Below, one piece after another: positions 25,620 to 38,126 of a stretch of 64,000 bases of DNA. Origin of the DNA: Pseudoscleropodium purum (taxonomy: Eukaryota; Streptophyta; Bryopsida; Hypnales; Brachytheciaceae); contig OZ017801.1 in assembly GCA_963969395.1 (NCBI GenBank), positions 18,667,611 through 18,731,610 on the forward strand, read 5' to 3'. The notes below the pieces were generated by a model. It ran no database searches. It had not been told where the DNA came from and saw only the letters and a program-made list of their open reading frames with translations. Position 1 is the stretch's first letter. Each line of letters begins with the position of its first letter. Made by a program: the position numbers and the translations under genes.

Positions 25620-27055
25620 TACCACTTCACCTCTCTTCCACTTGTACACTCACTTTTCCTTGACAGCGCACTCATCATTTCTCGTCTTCACAATCAAACC
25701 TTCTCTCCCTGCCAGGCAGTAGAGCAACTCTTGCAGTCACTGGATTTCTTGCACTGGCACTCCTGCTTACAATTTTAACATTCGCTGAAGGCCAGGTGCT
25801 GATCACAACACATGTGCAGTGGATTTTACAGAGAATTGGATACATGCAGGTGCTCATATCCCAATGATCCAGTATTTTTCATGGCGAGGTGATCACAACG
25901 TTTGTGTAATGGGCTTTGTTGAGGATCGGAGCAGTGTGATCACGTAAGCTTACAGCACTTGTGTTGTGGCCGGAGCTTGTGAAGGATTGGATACATTTGC
26001 TCATATCCCAACTTACAAATCAGTGCTGTTCAAAGGCGACGTGATCGCAGCATTTGTGGACTGGGTTTTATATATTTATTGAGCATTCGATCGAGCATTG
26101 TGTTATGAAGTTTGCAAAAGGGTTGGAGATTGGCATGGCGCTCTAGAGAACAATCCATTGCTGTTCACGGCGAGGCGATCGCAACATTTGTGTGGTGGTT
26201 TTGGCAAAGGAAGTGATCAGGGTAATGACAACACTTGTGCTGTCAAATGTACAAAAGATTGGAGATAAGAGTTCTCGGGAACAGTCCCGTACTTCTTGAA
26301 AGGTGCTGATCAGGGCGTTTGTGTAGTGGGCTCTGCAGAGGACTGGGTAGGGAATGTTCATATCCTGCCGGGGAACAATTCAGAGCGACTTGTTTTTTTC
26401 GATCAAGGCAGGCTTGCTTGGGACATGCGTTCAAGATTGAGATGAAGTTTGCGATGCAAGTCGTAATCGGTACGTAAGAAAGTGCTTTATGGCGAGCTTG
26501 ACGATTTGGACCTTGATAACAAGACTTGAAGCAGACGTTGCGGAAGCTCTTCTTGCCGAAGAAAGGAATTCGAGGCGGAGGTGAAGGAGAGGTGATAATT
26601 AGAGTTTACGGAGTTCCTCGCAAAGTAAGCAATTCTGTCATTGAGGCCTTCTCTTCTGCATTAACACATGCACCGACACATCTTGCTTGCCTTGCCCTTC
26701 TTCCACTACTGCGGGTATATATTGCTGTTGTGAATCTTTCGGTGGTTGCTGAGCATTCGCTGTACGAGGATCTTTAACGATTATCTGCGGTGCTAATAGG
26801 TCAGTTGCTTGCATACTTTCCTTTCTCTTCGATCACATTGTTTGCTGTATCTTCAAAGAGAAATAGTCGATGTAGGAAAGGATGCTTCCTGAATCAGATG
26901 CATAGCAGAAATGTAGAGACGTCAGAGTGTGGGGACGGGGGTTATGATTCTGGATCCTGTTTCCCAACAGCAATGAACCATGTGATGATGAATTATGGAT
27001 TCTATTTTGCGCATTCTCTTGGGTCGTTCGGGGCTTCACTACCGACGTAGGTTTG
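25620..27055 (+). other. Coding-like, internally repetitive stretch; possible decayed gene
   Basis: The composition is close to that of exons. At about 25,720-25,795 a plus frame reads a signal-peptide-like hydrophobic run (GFLALALLLTILTFAEGQ). It is followed by repeated words of the type GTGATCACAACATTTGTGTAGTGGG at about 25,797, 25,889, 25,940, 26,038, 26,164, 26,214 and 26,304. Translated, they give fragments such as GDHNVCVMGFVED, DNTCAVKCTKDW and ADQGVCVVGSAEDW, interrupted by stops. A frame at 26,526-26,777 begins MKQTLRKLFLPKKGIRGGG and contains a GTAAGC donor-like site. I cannot name the family. It may be a degenerate secreted repeat protein gene, or a repeat whose frame is accidental. 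Confidence 0.35.
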
Positions 27056-27901
27056 AAGCAGAAAATGACTACAGAGAAAAGAAGCGGATGTTAAATACGA
27101 GGCACTTGAACATGTGAAGGCTCACCGTTTGCTTTCTGTTTGTTTCGTTGTGGAATCCTTGTGCTGATGCGGACGATGTTACGTAGGTGCTGTGTTTCAC
27201 ATATTCTTAATTCGCATGATGTGCGGATGGATCGAATACCGACAGCTATGCCATGGCTGTCAATCACTTTTTGACAAAAAACATTTTCGCAATATTGGTA
27301 AATTTATGCTGCGTATCAATTACGTTCTCACAATGTTTCTGAATTCATGTTGAGTTCCAAACCAAGTACCTGCACCAATGATGGTTTTCTCAATTTGTTT
27401 GAGCCAAAAACAAAACACTACATGCCTTTTAACTGCGGTCAGTTTGATTGTGTATGCGTCAACTAGGGAACTGTTTACTCTGATTAGCGCCAAGCACGTG
27501 TAAGTAACGCACCACAAATCTTTAACTTTGGTGAATCCAACACAAAGAAGCAGGGTAATTGTTGAGGCCACATTACTCACCGTTGAGAAATGTGAAGCAT
27601 AGGCTCCAAACAAATGCCATCTGAGAAACGGACTCCAATAAGAATCAGAGTGCGTAATAACTTTGAAACGCCATCTTCATAATGGCACAGCAAGTTCAAT
27701 ATACAAGTGAGAACTGAGAACTATCCACCTGACCTATCATGGTCCTCAACTCCAGCTGAACGAACGTCTTTCTTTGCATTGAGCATAACAGAATACTGTT
27801 ACGACCCCCACCACCACCAGAGCAAGGAAACTCGAAAAATGATCAATTATTAAAATAGATAAAAATGAACTGAGATCTGGAACGAAAATAGTTGAATGGC
27901 G

Positions 27902-29028
27902 CTATGAGTTCATACTCAGTTTGCCAGAGGATGGAGCCATCCATCTCCCAGAATTGTATACGTTCTCACCCACCTTCCAGCCGGGTACATTTGCCATCAC
28001 TTTGGCTTCCTCGTCCAAAAGTTTATTCTTGTCTCTAACAAACCTGCATAACCAACAAAGACTCGATGAAATACACACGCCAATGACCATCATCTAGCTC
28101 TGGATGTGGAAACATGAGTAAAATAGAGGGCCCACCGTACAAACAAGTCCTATCCAAAGTATAGAGGACCCTCGAGTATTTATAGGAACCAAAGGTCATT
28201 GAGATCAATCCTTTGGGATCCCTGATGCAAATTTTTAATTAGACCCTAGAAGTACACAAGGAACCCTCTAATATGTTGGATACTTCTTCCAGGTCATCGA
28301 TAGTACATACCAGCCCTGAATGTTATCAACTACTCACATATGCAACACTTACTTACATGGAAGAGCTAACAACAGCGGAGAAATGTTCGTAGGTTAATGC
28401 GAGAAAATGGAGAAGAATTTATTGAGAAGTCGACACGAATGCTGGAAAACATATTCGTTGAGGTTCACATAATTATGTCATCAGTAACCAACAAAAAAAA
28501 GTTAAACCAGTCCTCAAATGCCAATGGGCAACCTCATTCCTCAACTTCAACAAAACCTTAACCCTAGAATTGAGGAACACGAAATCCAGAAATCAAACCT
28601 GGCATCCTCCTCAGCTTGAATAAGATGAACAATTGCTCGCCTTGCCGAAATTTTCTCCACTTTCAAACCTCTACAGCACGAATGAAACACAGGAACATAA
28701 TTCAACGCATAGTATGCACATTCTATTCGTGAGAGCTCCTTGAAATGTAGAAATAGGATGTGATTAGAAATTCAACTAAAATAAATCCTACCAAGTCATC
28801 CATGGAAGCGCACCTGCGAGAAATGTTGCCCTGGTCAACTTGGTACATGCCCCAACCAATAACGGCCGAGGAAACCAAAAGTACCGTGACTCCGCTGGGC
28901 CCTGTATTGGCAATTCTCCTTGCGTATCGCACGGCAGGGAAGCCGCCTGGGGGAGGTCCATCCTGCAACACAGGGAGCTCCTTCACGCTTGTCATGCCCT
29001 TGAGGCTCCTAATCGAGATTTCCGTCAT
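27902..29028 (-). CDS. NDUFA13: NADH dehydrogenase 1 alpha subcomplex subunit 13 (GRIM-19), three exons
   Basis: Accessory subunit of mitochondrial complex I, in the inner membrane. Exons on the minus strand are 29028-28814, 28670-28599 and 28043-27902 (215, 72 and 142 bases). The sum is 429 bases, 142 residues plus stop, close to the usual plant length of about 143. Splice sites are CGCAG|GTGCGC, CTGTAG|AGG, GCCAG|GTTTG and TATGCAG|GTT; both introns fall in phase 2. Hallmarks are [19 protein letters not shown] near residues 21-39, a single membrane segment at about 47-64 ([18 protein letters not shown]), the charged [16 protein letters not shown] helix from exon 2, and the conserved [16 protein letters not shown] (115-130). 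The gene is intact. The start has a leader rich in A and T upstream, and no competing ATG is conserved in the family. Identification is by family recognition from memory and is very secure. Confidence 0.95.
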
Positions 29029-29317
29029 TGTGACCTAATTTCTCGCAAAACACAGAAAACACAAAAGCACAATTTGAAAAATTGAGTTTTCTGATTTCAA
29101 ATCTCTCCGTGAATTTGCGACATTGTGGCAAAAAAAAGTTTGATGTGCGTTCGATCTTCGCTGCGGAGCAACCTCCTTGATCGCAAAGGAGGAGCTGCAG
29201 AGTGTAATTGCGAGGGATTCCGGGTGAAAAAGCTGCGGGTTGATAGAAGGGAGGTCAATTCCACATGGAAATGTCCTGTTTTCGACTATCAGGAGAATTT
29301 TTAGGTTTTAAGCTTAA
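29029..29317 (-). promoter_or_regulatory. 5' leader and probable promoter of NDUFA13
   Basis: A moderately GC-rich patch (29.1-29.3 kb) lies immediately upstream of the minus-strand start and gives way to AT-rich DNA at about 29.3 kb. It is the only plausible promoter-proximal region. No specific core element can be assigned. Confidence 0.4.
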
Positions 29318-29546
29318 CCCGTAAACGCCTCAGTCAATCCTTTTTTGATTTTTTTTTTTCACATTTTGGCTTACATCTTTTTACAGAAATATGATTTACT
29401 GCAATTTCAAGAAATTGATCATTAAGGACGATTTTCTCTTCAAGATTCAAGTATAAGATTGGATGAATGAAAAGTTTGCTAGACTATACAACATTTAGAA
29501 GCATTTTGTTCATCGTTCAGAATATGGATGTCCGAGCGCCTCAAGG
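29318..29546. mobile_element. Possible short TTAA-flanked element (229 bp)
   Basis: TTAA at 29314-29317 precedes CCCGTAAACGCCTCAGTC. TTAA at 29547-29550 follows a right end whose reverse complement is CCTTGAGGCGCTCGGAC. These resemble the two types of end seen in the 48.3-kb and 22.4-kb copies. A further family-like left end, TTAACCCCTAAACATG, begins at 29547. The evidence is weak because TTAA is common in this AT-rich DNA. Confidence 0.3.
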
Positions 29547-29550
29547 TTAA

Positions 29551-30930
29551 CCCCTAAACATGTAGATCTTTCTTTAGAATTGACTAATTGGAAAAAATCA
29601 TTATAAAGTAATATTTGAAAGAATATTTTGGACCTCATTTTGGACCTCATATTTTGGTTTTGAACCTCTGAAGTCTCAAGAATCCCCTTGAGGAACTTTT
29701 GAAGGTTTCAATACATGAGATTTGGGGGCAATGGAAGGTTGTTTCAACCCCATTCCCTTTGTTGGGTACTACAATATGTAGTCAGAATAAAATAATGTTA
29801 AAAATAAAATGCAAAATATGAAATATTCTTTAAAAAGATTAAAATATATTTTTTCAAAAAGTTGTATTTTTAAAATGATTGAAAAATAATTTATGGCATG
29901 GCACTCTCCCAACTTTGTTAGACTACACAAGTGACAATGTTCCTAGACTTTTTAGAGCCCAAAAATTAATTTATAGTCTTCTTGAACCTTCGAGTCTTTT
30001 GATAGAACAAGTACCTATGGTCTCAATTTTGGCCAAGATTTTTTGAAACTTTTTTTAATATAGGAAAACTAATTAGTTTTTTAGAGAATATAATTTTTAT
30101 TTCAATCAGTGCCTAAAAGTACAAGTTATGCCACAATAAACACAAAACAAGTGTGGGCAAGCAATAACAACGCCAAAAAACTCAAAATATTTTTTTGGAA
30201 ATTTATTTTTTATAGACTGTATTTTTTAATCTATGAGGAAGATTTGATTAGTCCTATTTTGATAGGTGATGTGAAAGTTACGAAGCTTCTCATTTGCAAG
30301 CAATCTCAACAAATTATTGATAAAATAATGTGTTGAATCCATTTTTGAACTTAATTTTTTTTTAAATTCCGAAAAAAAGTTGCAAATAGTTTAGTTTGTT
30401 TCTTGGAATAATCTCGCCATTAGTGTGTGTAGGATTAGTGTGTTTCAATTCCATCTTAGTTAAAACTATCAACAATTTAGTTTTTCTTCTATCTCGTATC
30501 TACTTTGACTCAACAATTTGGTAAAGAATGAAAATTATAGTATATTTTTTTGAATTGTGTTTTCATGAATTCACAACTCAATCCTTCGACATGATTTTTT
30601 AAAATTCAAATATGTAGGACAAAAAGTTTCAATCAAGAGGATTCAAACCCTATAATTTAGTTAGGCAACAAACAAACAAAAGCTCATTTTCATCACTTTA
30701 AATGCCATATTTTTTTATCCGCCTATCCAAAGTTTACAAGATTTCTTCTCCACATTCTCATTACACTATTAACAATACAATATTCTATTGTTGAATATGT
30801 AAAAAAAACAAATGTTTCAAATTTTTGTCGATTGCTTTGAAAATTGGTTGTTTTTAGTATATTTTGATAAATAAATAAAATAACCTTCACACTTTAGGGA
30901 TTATCATCACAATGATATTGTACAATTTTT
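29551..30930. other. AT-rich intergenic DNA with dispersed repeat
   Basis: No gene is seen. The 30.28-30.62 kb part matches the 10.2-10.5 kb repeat in word order (TTGCAAGCAATC; TGTTGAATCCATTTTTGAACTTAATTT; TTTTTCTTCTAT...). Confidence 0.45.
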
Positions 30931-30940
30931 TTTCCATCTT

Positions 30941-31080
30941 TCTATAAATAAAGAATAGGCTATAGCCATTTCAATAAGCAATACACTTACTTATTCAAAG
31001 ACAATCCATTTTTTTATAAATAAAGAATAGGCTATAGCCATTTCAATATGCAATACACTCGAAGACAATCCATTTTTCAT
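30941..31080. repeat. Recent 72-bp tandem duplication
   Basis: TATAAATAAAGAATAGGCTATAGCCATTTCAATA occurs at 30943 and 31015, followed both times by GCAATACACT and AGACAATCCATTTTT. The copies differ by one substitution and a 10-base gap, so the duplication is young. Each copy contains the palindrome TAGGCTATAGCC. Confidence 0.85.
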
Positions 31081-31988
31081 GGACATGATGAAAGAAAAAT
31101 AAAAATCCGGCCGAAACTGCAACACAAAGACGACAAGGTCGACGTCAACACGGTCACACAAGTTACCCATGATTACGGAGGCCATACAGAGAATGGAATC
31201 ACTCTCTCTCTCTCTCCGTCGGCCAGCCATTTTTACAGGAAATTTACTGGCAATCTCCAGAAATTGCATCATCAAAGCTCACAACACTGCAGTACAAATC
31301 GATCGAACATGTGACGCCGAGTTGGTCATAATTGGCAGCCTCCAGTGAGATCCAGAGTCTCGCCCTCAATCCAATTTTTGGACTCTCTCTCTCTCGATCT
31401 CTCTCGATCTCCCTCATAAGAAGAAATGAAACGGAGTGGGACTGTGGGGAGTCGCCCCGCAGAACTGGAAATGAAAACACCCACAAAGCAAATGTCTGCC
31501 GGCACGCATTCCATCGCTGTGTGCTGCCTGCTTTTTCTCCCGTCGTCAGTCAGCTCTAGCTTGTAAGGTAAGGTAAGCTTATCGCTCGTGCTTTCATGGC
31601 CACTTGTATAGGTACGTACGTGACGCCTACTGCAGCAGGCAGGTCCCCGTCGCCTTCACCCAATAAGTTAAGTTACGTTATTCTAACACATCCAATTCCT
31701 GTCTGTCTGACACAAAGAAAAGGCCGGTCTCTCTCTCTCCGTCAGCAGTCAGCCCTGCTGACTCAGTCGGTCAGTCCCCTCTGGACAGAGTCCAGGCGGG
31801 CTCCAGCCAGAGGGTTCACCATGCCGCCCAGCAGCACGCCAACTGTAAGCTTGTGGGGCTCTGAAATTAGTTAATGACTGAAAAGAACAGCTGACCTCGC
31901 ATACGCTTTAGTCCATGTGCCAGCTTCCGTCAGTTGTCAAAATCAGGAGCAGGCAGTTCTCCGGTCAATTCCTTGGCGTCGAAAATAA

Positions 31989-32041
31989 TTACTCCTTCAA
32001 CCAGAACTGAAGCTGGGCACTGGTTCTGGTTGAAAGAGTAA
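31989..32041. repeat. Hairpin with 19-bp arms (one mismatch)
   Basis: TTACTCCTTCAACCAGAAC pairs with GTTCTGGTTGAAAGAGTAA across a 15-base loop. It lies directly before a second hairpin, in a GC-richer block without an assigned gene. Confidence 0.7.
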
Positions 32042-32043
32042 GT

Positions 32044-32108
32044 ATTTTGGAGATGCACCCAAATGCGTCACTCACTCAAAATCATCACTTTGGGTACATC
32101 TCCAAAAT
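32044..32108. repeat. Hairpin with 20-bp arms (one mismatch)
   Basis: ATTTTGGAGATGCACCCAAA (32044-32063) pairs with TTTGGGTACATCTCCAAAAT (32089-32108), with a 25-base loop. Arm length and loop are within the range of plant small-RNA precursors. A decayed insertion or simple foldback is equally possible. Confidence 0.7.
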
Positions 32109-32810
32109 CAGTATGTGTCTGTGTGGAAGAAACGAGTTTAGACTTAGAATCTCTACCAAAAAAATGTGGGAGACTTGGACTCTTCATAACTTTCGGTGGG
32201 TTGAGTGGAACCTCCTTTCACTTGCCAACAAGAAAATCAACGGAAATTGAACCAGTCTAATAATAGTTAGTACAGTAGCAGCAAAAAAAACTGAAGCGGG
32301 TGCCCGCCTTTTAAGTTAAGGGAAGGGGAGGAAAAATGAAGCCCTCCATGGGCATCGAATGCAGCCCTGACACGCGTCATTTGCCCAATCCCGTGCGCCT
32401 GCGTTGCTCCTTCTCTCACTCAGTAGTCAGTACTACTGTAGCATCCCACTGTCATTCCATACCTTGCCTGGCATTCAGGAAGGACTGAAGTCGTTGGACT
32501 GCACCGCCATTAACTTATGCAAGAAGTCATAATAAGTTATGATAGTAGCCCTAAAACGTAATGAGATAAGATAAAACCCTGAATTGATGCACTCAGAAAG
32601 TGAATGGTCACAAACTCTGGCTGCCATTCCATTAAGTTGCTCTTAATAATCAGCAGTCACTGGCAAGCCAAAGGTACTGTCTCGTCAGACACTCAGCGCA
32701 AATGGTACAGCATCCAGTTAAGCTTACCCACGATTGATGGAATCGACTGACTGGGGGTAAGGTAATATACCCCCCAAAAATCAACTGTCCCCAAATAGAA
32801 ATGAACCTAA

Positions 32811-33142
32811 GGGCCGCTTCACACATGGGCCCAAGGTTGAGAGTCCGTCGGTCTCCACCAATCAAATTTCAGAAAACTCTGATTTTGGCCTCTCAACTCT
32901 TCACACAAGGCGACACAATCCAAAGTCCATTGCCCTCCCAAGTGCCTACATGAAAGCCCAAGCTCCTACGTGGGGATGGCCTCACAACGGACTCTCGACC
33001 AAAGTGTGGGTTGCCACTTTGTGGTGACCCAAACTTTGGTCGACGATCCATCAAATTGCCCATTTCTTTGGACTCTCACCTAAAGTTTGGCCATGGACTC
33101 CCACGGCCTCTCAACTTGGTCAGCCCATGTATGAAGCACCCC
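32811..33142. mobile_element. MITE with TAA target duplication (PIF/Harbinger-like)
   Basis: The left end GGGCCGCTTCACACATGGGC pairs with a right end whose reverse complement is GGGGTGCTTCATACATGGGC. Inverted similarity extends to about 45 bases (AAGGTTGAGAG/AAGTTGAGAG). TAA borders both ends (32808-32810 and 33143-33145). The 332-bp length without a frame, the 3-base TWA flanks and G-rich ends fit a Tourist/Harbinger-type non-autonomous element. An internal inverted repeat, CTCGACCAAAGTGTGGG/CCCAAACTTTGGTCGAC, lies at about 32994-33044. Confidence 0.75.
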
Positions 33143-33145
33143 TAA

Positions 33146-36100
33146 GTATAGGAGGAATTGGGGATGTGGGTTCGGTTTCAAGGAAGGAATAACAAACTAT
33201 AGCAATAACGTATAGAAAGTATGATCCTTCCAAAAAAGTTGTCTCCAAATAGAAATTAAGCTTAGCCCTATAAGGTTGTTGCTGACACTAAATGTCCAAT
33301 GAATGATAGAGAATCCTTTTGTATAAGATAGAAATGCAACTATTCATCTTTGGAGTTTTGTTGTGAAATGGGAATATCTTCTATAATAGTTTCACTTCCA
33401 ATAAGTACTTTTCCATTTTTTTAAGCAATTGATTCCCACGGTATTAGAAAAATGATGATTTTAGAGGAGGGAGAATGATTTTAAAAAGCTTCTCAGTAAG
33501 ACAACACAATACATGATATTTTCATTACCAAAGTGCACGACACATGTGCTTCCTTTTTCATGCCTAAGATAACATAAATTAGTCTTTCTAATTAAGCAAT
33601 TTTGTATGACTCTAGACTTTGGACATGGATTCAAATCCACTAGGAGCTTTTATAATTCCTGGTAATTTCAAATCAAACTATAAAATTACCAAAACTTTGG
33701 CAATCCTCACCATTTCTATGTTTGGACTTACTAAAATATTTTTTTTACCTCACAACATTCTAGATCATGTCCAAAATTGTTGAAGTGGTCGATTGTAGGT
33801 GGTTCTATTTTATAGCAATACCTTAGAGAAAGTAATATAAATATGCGGCAATCATTGAGGCAAAGGGAATTCCTAAAATAAACTAGTTGATAAAAACTAC
33901 AAAATTTGATCAAGAATGCTCAAGTGTTAATTTTTAGAATTCTTGACAAGGAGGAGATTGCCCAACATAAACACCCGTCTTGAAATGTAGAAATGGATGA
34001 AATATTTAATGAATCAATGCAAAATCCATAATCACTAAATATGAAAATTTCAAGTGCCAAGTGGAGATGACATGAAATAATCCTCTTGCAAAATGAACGC
34101 AACATTTCTTAGTGGGGGTTTACAAACCATAACCTTCACCTAAAACATGGGGTCTCATGAGTAGAAAAAACTCAATTCAACAAGTGACTTGGTAATAGAT
34201 GAGCGGTTCAATGAACTTTCTTCTCTACTCAACACCCCTTTTGTTGTGACTCCAGCTAATGTCTCTAAGAATGATCTCTATTGGATAGAAGCTTTTAAAG
34301 TATAATTTATAGGTTGGTTCTAATATACAAAGGAGGTAAAATAAATAAGGAGCTACACCATGATTGGCTATATCTATATAGCATTAGAAGACTTTTTTAA
34401 GTAAGGTAGCTACTCAAATTTCCTCACAAATAGTTTTGTCAGTGGAAAGTATCTTCCTCTATTGTACAAAACCAATACATATGATTTGATAATGACCAAC
34501 ATTTCTCTCACAAATTTTTTGAGTAAAGCTTGAATTGAGAGTAGGCAATGATATAGTTTTGTAGTCAAATTGGAAGGAAGTTTAGAGTGAAAAGGGGATA
34601 CTGGGATTTATCTTGGTATGCATTTTTTGAATATTGTGTCAATAATGTTGATTTTTTTGTAGTGTTGAAAATAAGTATATCTAAAATCTAACATAAATTT
34701 TTGTAAATAGAAAATGTGCATTTTAGATAAGAAAATGTAGCCACAATGAATTTACGCCCTAAAGGCATTGCTATACAAACTACTTCCAATAGATTTTTCT
34801 TTCTTGGGATGGCCTTGGGACCAATGCCAATACAATTGTAGGGATTAAATTCAGAAATAGTTATATTTAGTTGTAATTAATTGGACATGGCATTCGAAAA
34901 AATCTGAACCTTGCAGAGGGCCATTAAGAATTCATTTTTCAATGCTCCACAGTGCAAGTACAAAAAAATAAAAAATATATATTTTTGAATTTTTAAAATA
35001 ATAATAATCTGACTTAGCACCAACATGGCACAAAGTTGTGCCACATCAGCAATGTTCATTAAAAAATAAAAAATAGTTTAATTCCTCTCTAATTGCACCA
35101 GGGGTTCAAAACTCGAAGCCTTTCTGAGGGCTGAAATTTTTCCTAATGCATATTTCACTAGAGCAAATGTTTATTTTTTTTACAGTTATTTGATAAGGTG
35201 AAAGTTTTTTGAGTCAATCTCGCCTTTACAACAAATGCTAGGGTGCCATTTCAGTATGGAGTCATGAGAACACAAACTACTTTACTTCAATCCTATTGGG
35301 TTGCTTTGGACCACATAAATTTGGAACTCTATTTGAATTTTTTACCTTAAAAAAAATGCAGGGATAAATTATTTACCATGTATGATAAAATTTGGAAATT
35401 TAGAATTCATATTTTGAATCATTGACAATTCAAAATAAAATAAAAGAGGCCTTGAAATACAAAATAAATCCCGTGAGTCCTAAATAGTTATTTAATTTTT
35501 TGCATGTTTTTCCAAGGATCTTCATACAAATATGTTATTCACGTCAATTTCATCAAATTGGTCTTAAATAGTAGGTTGTCTTCTAAAAATTCAAGGATCA
35601 CTAGGGATAAATGAAAAGTTATTAGGATACAAAATTTCTCTATAGCACTCTTTTTTGTCATTCAAAATATGAACTTTAAAGCAATTATGATTCATTGGTA
35701 ATAAACAAGGGCCAAGTTTTAACATCCATCCTTATGCATGGAAAAAGTAAAAATCTCTCAAAGACATGTGTGAAAGCTTTGAAAGTTACTAAAGTAAACA
35801 CATCCATATTCAATACCAGTAGCAACCAAACATATAATTTACCATAATTTTGGGGGATCTTATTAGAAAGTGAAAGGTGACTCCAACACTCTTGCATTAT
35901 TATTTACACACCATTTGAATCTATTTAAAATATCTATAGATGTACCCAAAATCAACTCTAGGTTCTTCTAGACTTGTGATTACCCCATGAAGAATAAAAT
36001 TTGGTAAAAAACGGTCAAACATCATATCTTATCTAAACTTAGCTTTTAAATTTGTGTTCAAAGATCAATCTTATATTTATTATATAAGATATTACAGTTT

Positions 36101-37440
36101 GTTGTCACTCTAAAAAACATTTGTTTGTTTTGTGAAAATTGTCATTGTTATAATTTTTTTAGTATGAAGTGAAAACGAATTAGTAAATATAGCAAAAAAT
36201 CTAATTAGTTTGAAATATTTACAAGAAGTATAAAATAGAAATGGAGATAAGTGTGAAGATTCATCAAATAATTTTTTTTAATATTTTAGATCCCAAACAT
36301 TGTTATTAATGACCTCAAGGTAAAATGCCACAATCAAACTAAAATTATTCTTTTCAAGAATTGATAAATAAAATTTTGATATTTTTTACTTGTGAAAAAA
36401 ATCATTTTCTATCAATTTTGACTTTTTAAATTTTTTTGATGGAAAACTAAAACTATTGTGATTTTTTAAAGTAAGAAATAGTGACAAAATTATACAATCA
36501 ATTATTATATATGTATGGATTTTTGGATTTTTTGTCTCAACTAAAAGTAGGACTTTGAGCTTTCGAGTTGGATTTAGAAAAAGAAATTCAACTTGAGATT
36601 TAAATCCTATCAATGTTTTGAATATAATATGAGAATAACAATACTAAATCATGCATTTTTGTAGGTTGATTTTGTGGGCAGATTTGTCCATTAGAGATTC
36701 TATGATTGATGTGCCCTTACAATGATTTTTTTGACTTTTCAACCGTCTTTTTGACACCTTTGACATGCATTGTTAATTACAATAGAACATTCGAGACAAT
36801 AGTTGGGACTTTGGCCTTCAATCCTACTACAAAGCTCTTGGTCCCCCATCTATTATTTTGTATGCCACTTCCTTCTACCTTAGAAAATTGGGATTTGGCC
36901 TAGAAACGGGCCTTAACAAAACCAAATTTAAGATGTAGGGAGAACCTACCCTTTAGTGTTATTTTTTTTTTTTTTTGTTCCCAATTTAGGTGGTGCATAT
37001 TAAGTAGGGTAGTAATGATGATAATCCTATCAATGCCTAAAAATCCTTTCTTAATTTTTTTGCATAATTTTGCCTCTCTCTCTCTCTCACTCATTTACTT
37101 CAATTTTATTACACAAGAGTGCATTCTAAACAAAGGAAAGCATTGGTTTAGATGAATGAGAATTTTTGTGGTCCAAAAATTGAATTGAATCCCTTCAACT
37201 TCTTTGATCATTGTTCAAATTTTGAACATCAAAACTCTATAGAATTGTGAGTAGCATTTAGGAATTTTTTTTGAGTTTTACTAGTTGTTGTCCTCTAATT
37301 CCCCTCATGATCCATTTTCCAAGTACAAAGTCCATTTTTTTCCTCTAATTCTGATTCAGAATAAAAATTTGATAGTTTTCTTCAGCAATTTTTTTCCAAT
37401 GTTTTCAAATCTTAGGTATTTTTTTCCCCAATTCCACCAG
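33146..37440. other. AT-rich intergenic DNA, no gene seen
   Basis: Only short AT-rich open frames. A copy of CTCCAAATAGAAAT flanked by AAGC/TTAAGC at about 33,243 repeats the sequence just left of the MITE (32,788), suggesting a local duplication. A CT run lies at about 37,073-37,088. Confidence 0.5.
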
Positions 37441-38126
37441 CTAACGATGAACTAACCGGCGGTTCTCCCCAAACATAGGTTATGGGTGCGCATCTCCCTT
37501 GGAAGTTGTAACGTAATCTCCACCTCACCTCAAATCCACTCCTGCGCTAGATCTCCGAGGGCCACCCCCATCCCAGCTGAGCTTCTCTCCCCGACAATCC
37601 GCAGCCCAAACAGCTGCATTTACTCAGCGTCTCCCCCATTTAGTGTCGGAGCAGTAGTGCGCGTCCGACGCCATCGCCAGCTGCCTCGCAACCACACTCA
37701 CTCTCTCCCTTGCATACGTACAGGCGCCATCGCTCCCCTCTTTCTTCCTTCTCCGATTCAGACCCAACCCAACTTCAGTAGTCTAGTATAGATTCCCAGC
37801 TAACTTAAGTTAGATAGAACCGTGATCGAAGGGATCCCATGCCATAGTCGGTAGCTACTTGGCTTCGATCGATCGACCTCGCCTTCCAAGGGTGGAATGA
37901 ATTAATGGGGGAGGCAGCTCAGGGCTGGAAATCAGATACCTTGCGGTGCTAGTGTGATTCATGCAGGCTGTGGTACAGTACGAGGTGGTGCAGGCGGAGG
38001 ACTTGAATTGATCGCTGGGTGCGTGGCGTACCAGGTTGGGGATCACAGGCTAGGGCGGGTGGGTACCTGTTGTTGAGATCGGTTATTGCTGCTGGGAGTT
38101 GCGTGGATGAGCGAGGCTGGGAGGAG
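37441..38126 (+). promoter_or_regulatory. Probable promoter and 5' leader of the receptor-like kinase gene
   Basis: An abrupt rise in GC from about 37.44 kb continues to the start codon at 38,127. The 101-codon frame at 37,486-37,791 has no domain and is probably fortuitous. CACTCTCTCCC and related pyrimidine tracts suggest transcription start sites, but no TATA box can be fixed. Confidence 0.45.

Larger units (their letters stand above)
31081..32807. other. GC-richer block with CT microsatellites, no resolved gene
   Basis: CT runs lie at about 31,200-31,217 and 31,383-31,410, with further CTCTCTCTCTCC at 31,728 and repeated GTAAGGTAAGGTAAGC near 31,565. Several short frames overlap on both strands, but none has a domain, a full exon structure or a convincing start. 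Composition and pyrimidine repeats resemble a plant promoter or non-coding transcript; this is an inference only. Two hairpins inside are listed separately. Confidence 0.35.

Noticed and set aside
37486..37791. Upstream 101-codon frame before the receptor gene
   Set aside because: No domain, lies in the probable leader/promoter, and the signal-peptide start at 38,127 fits the family.
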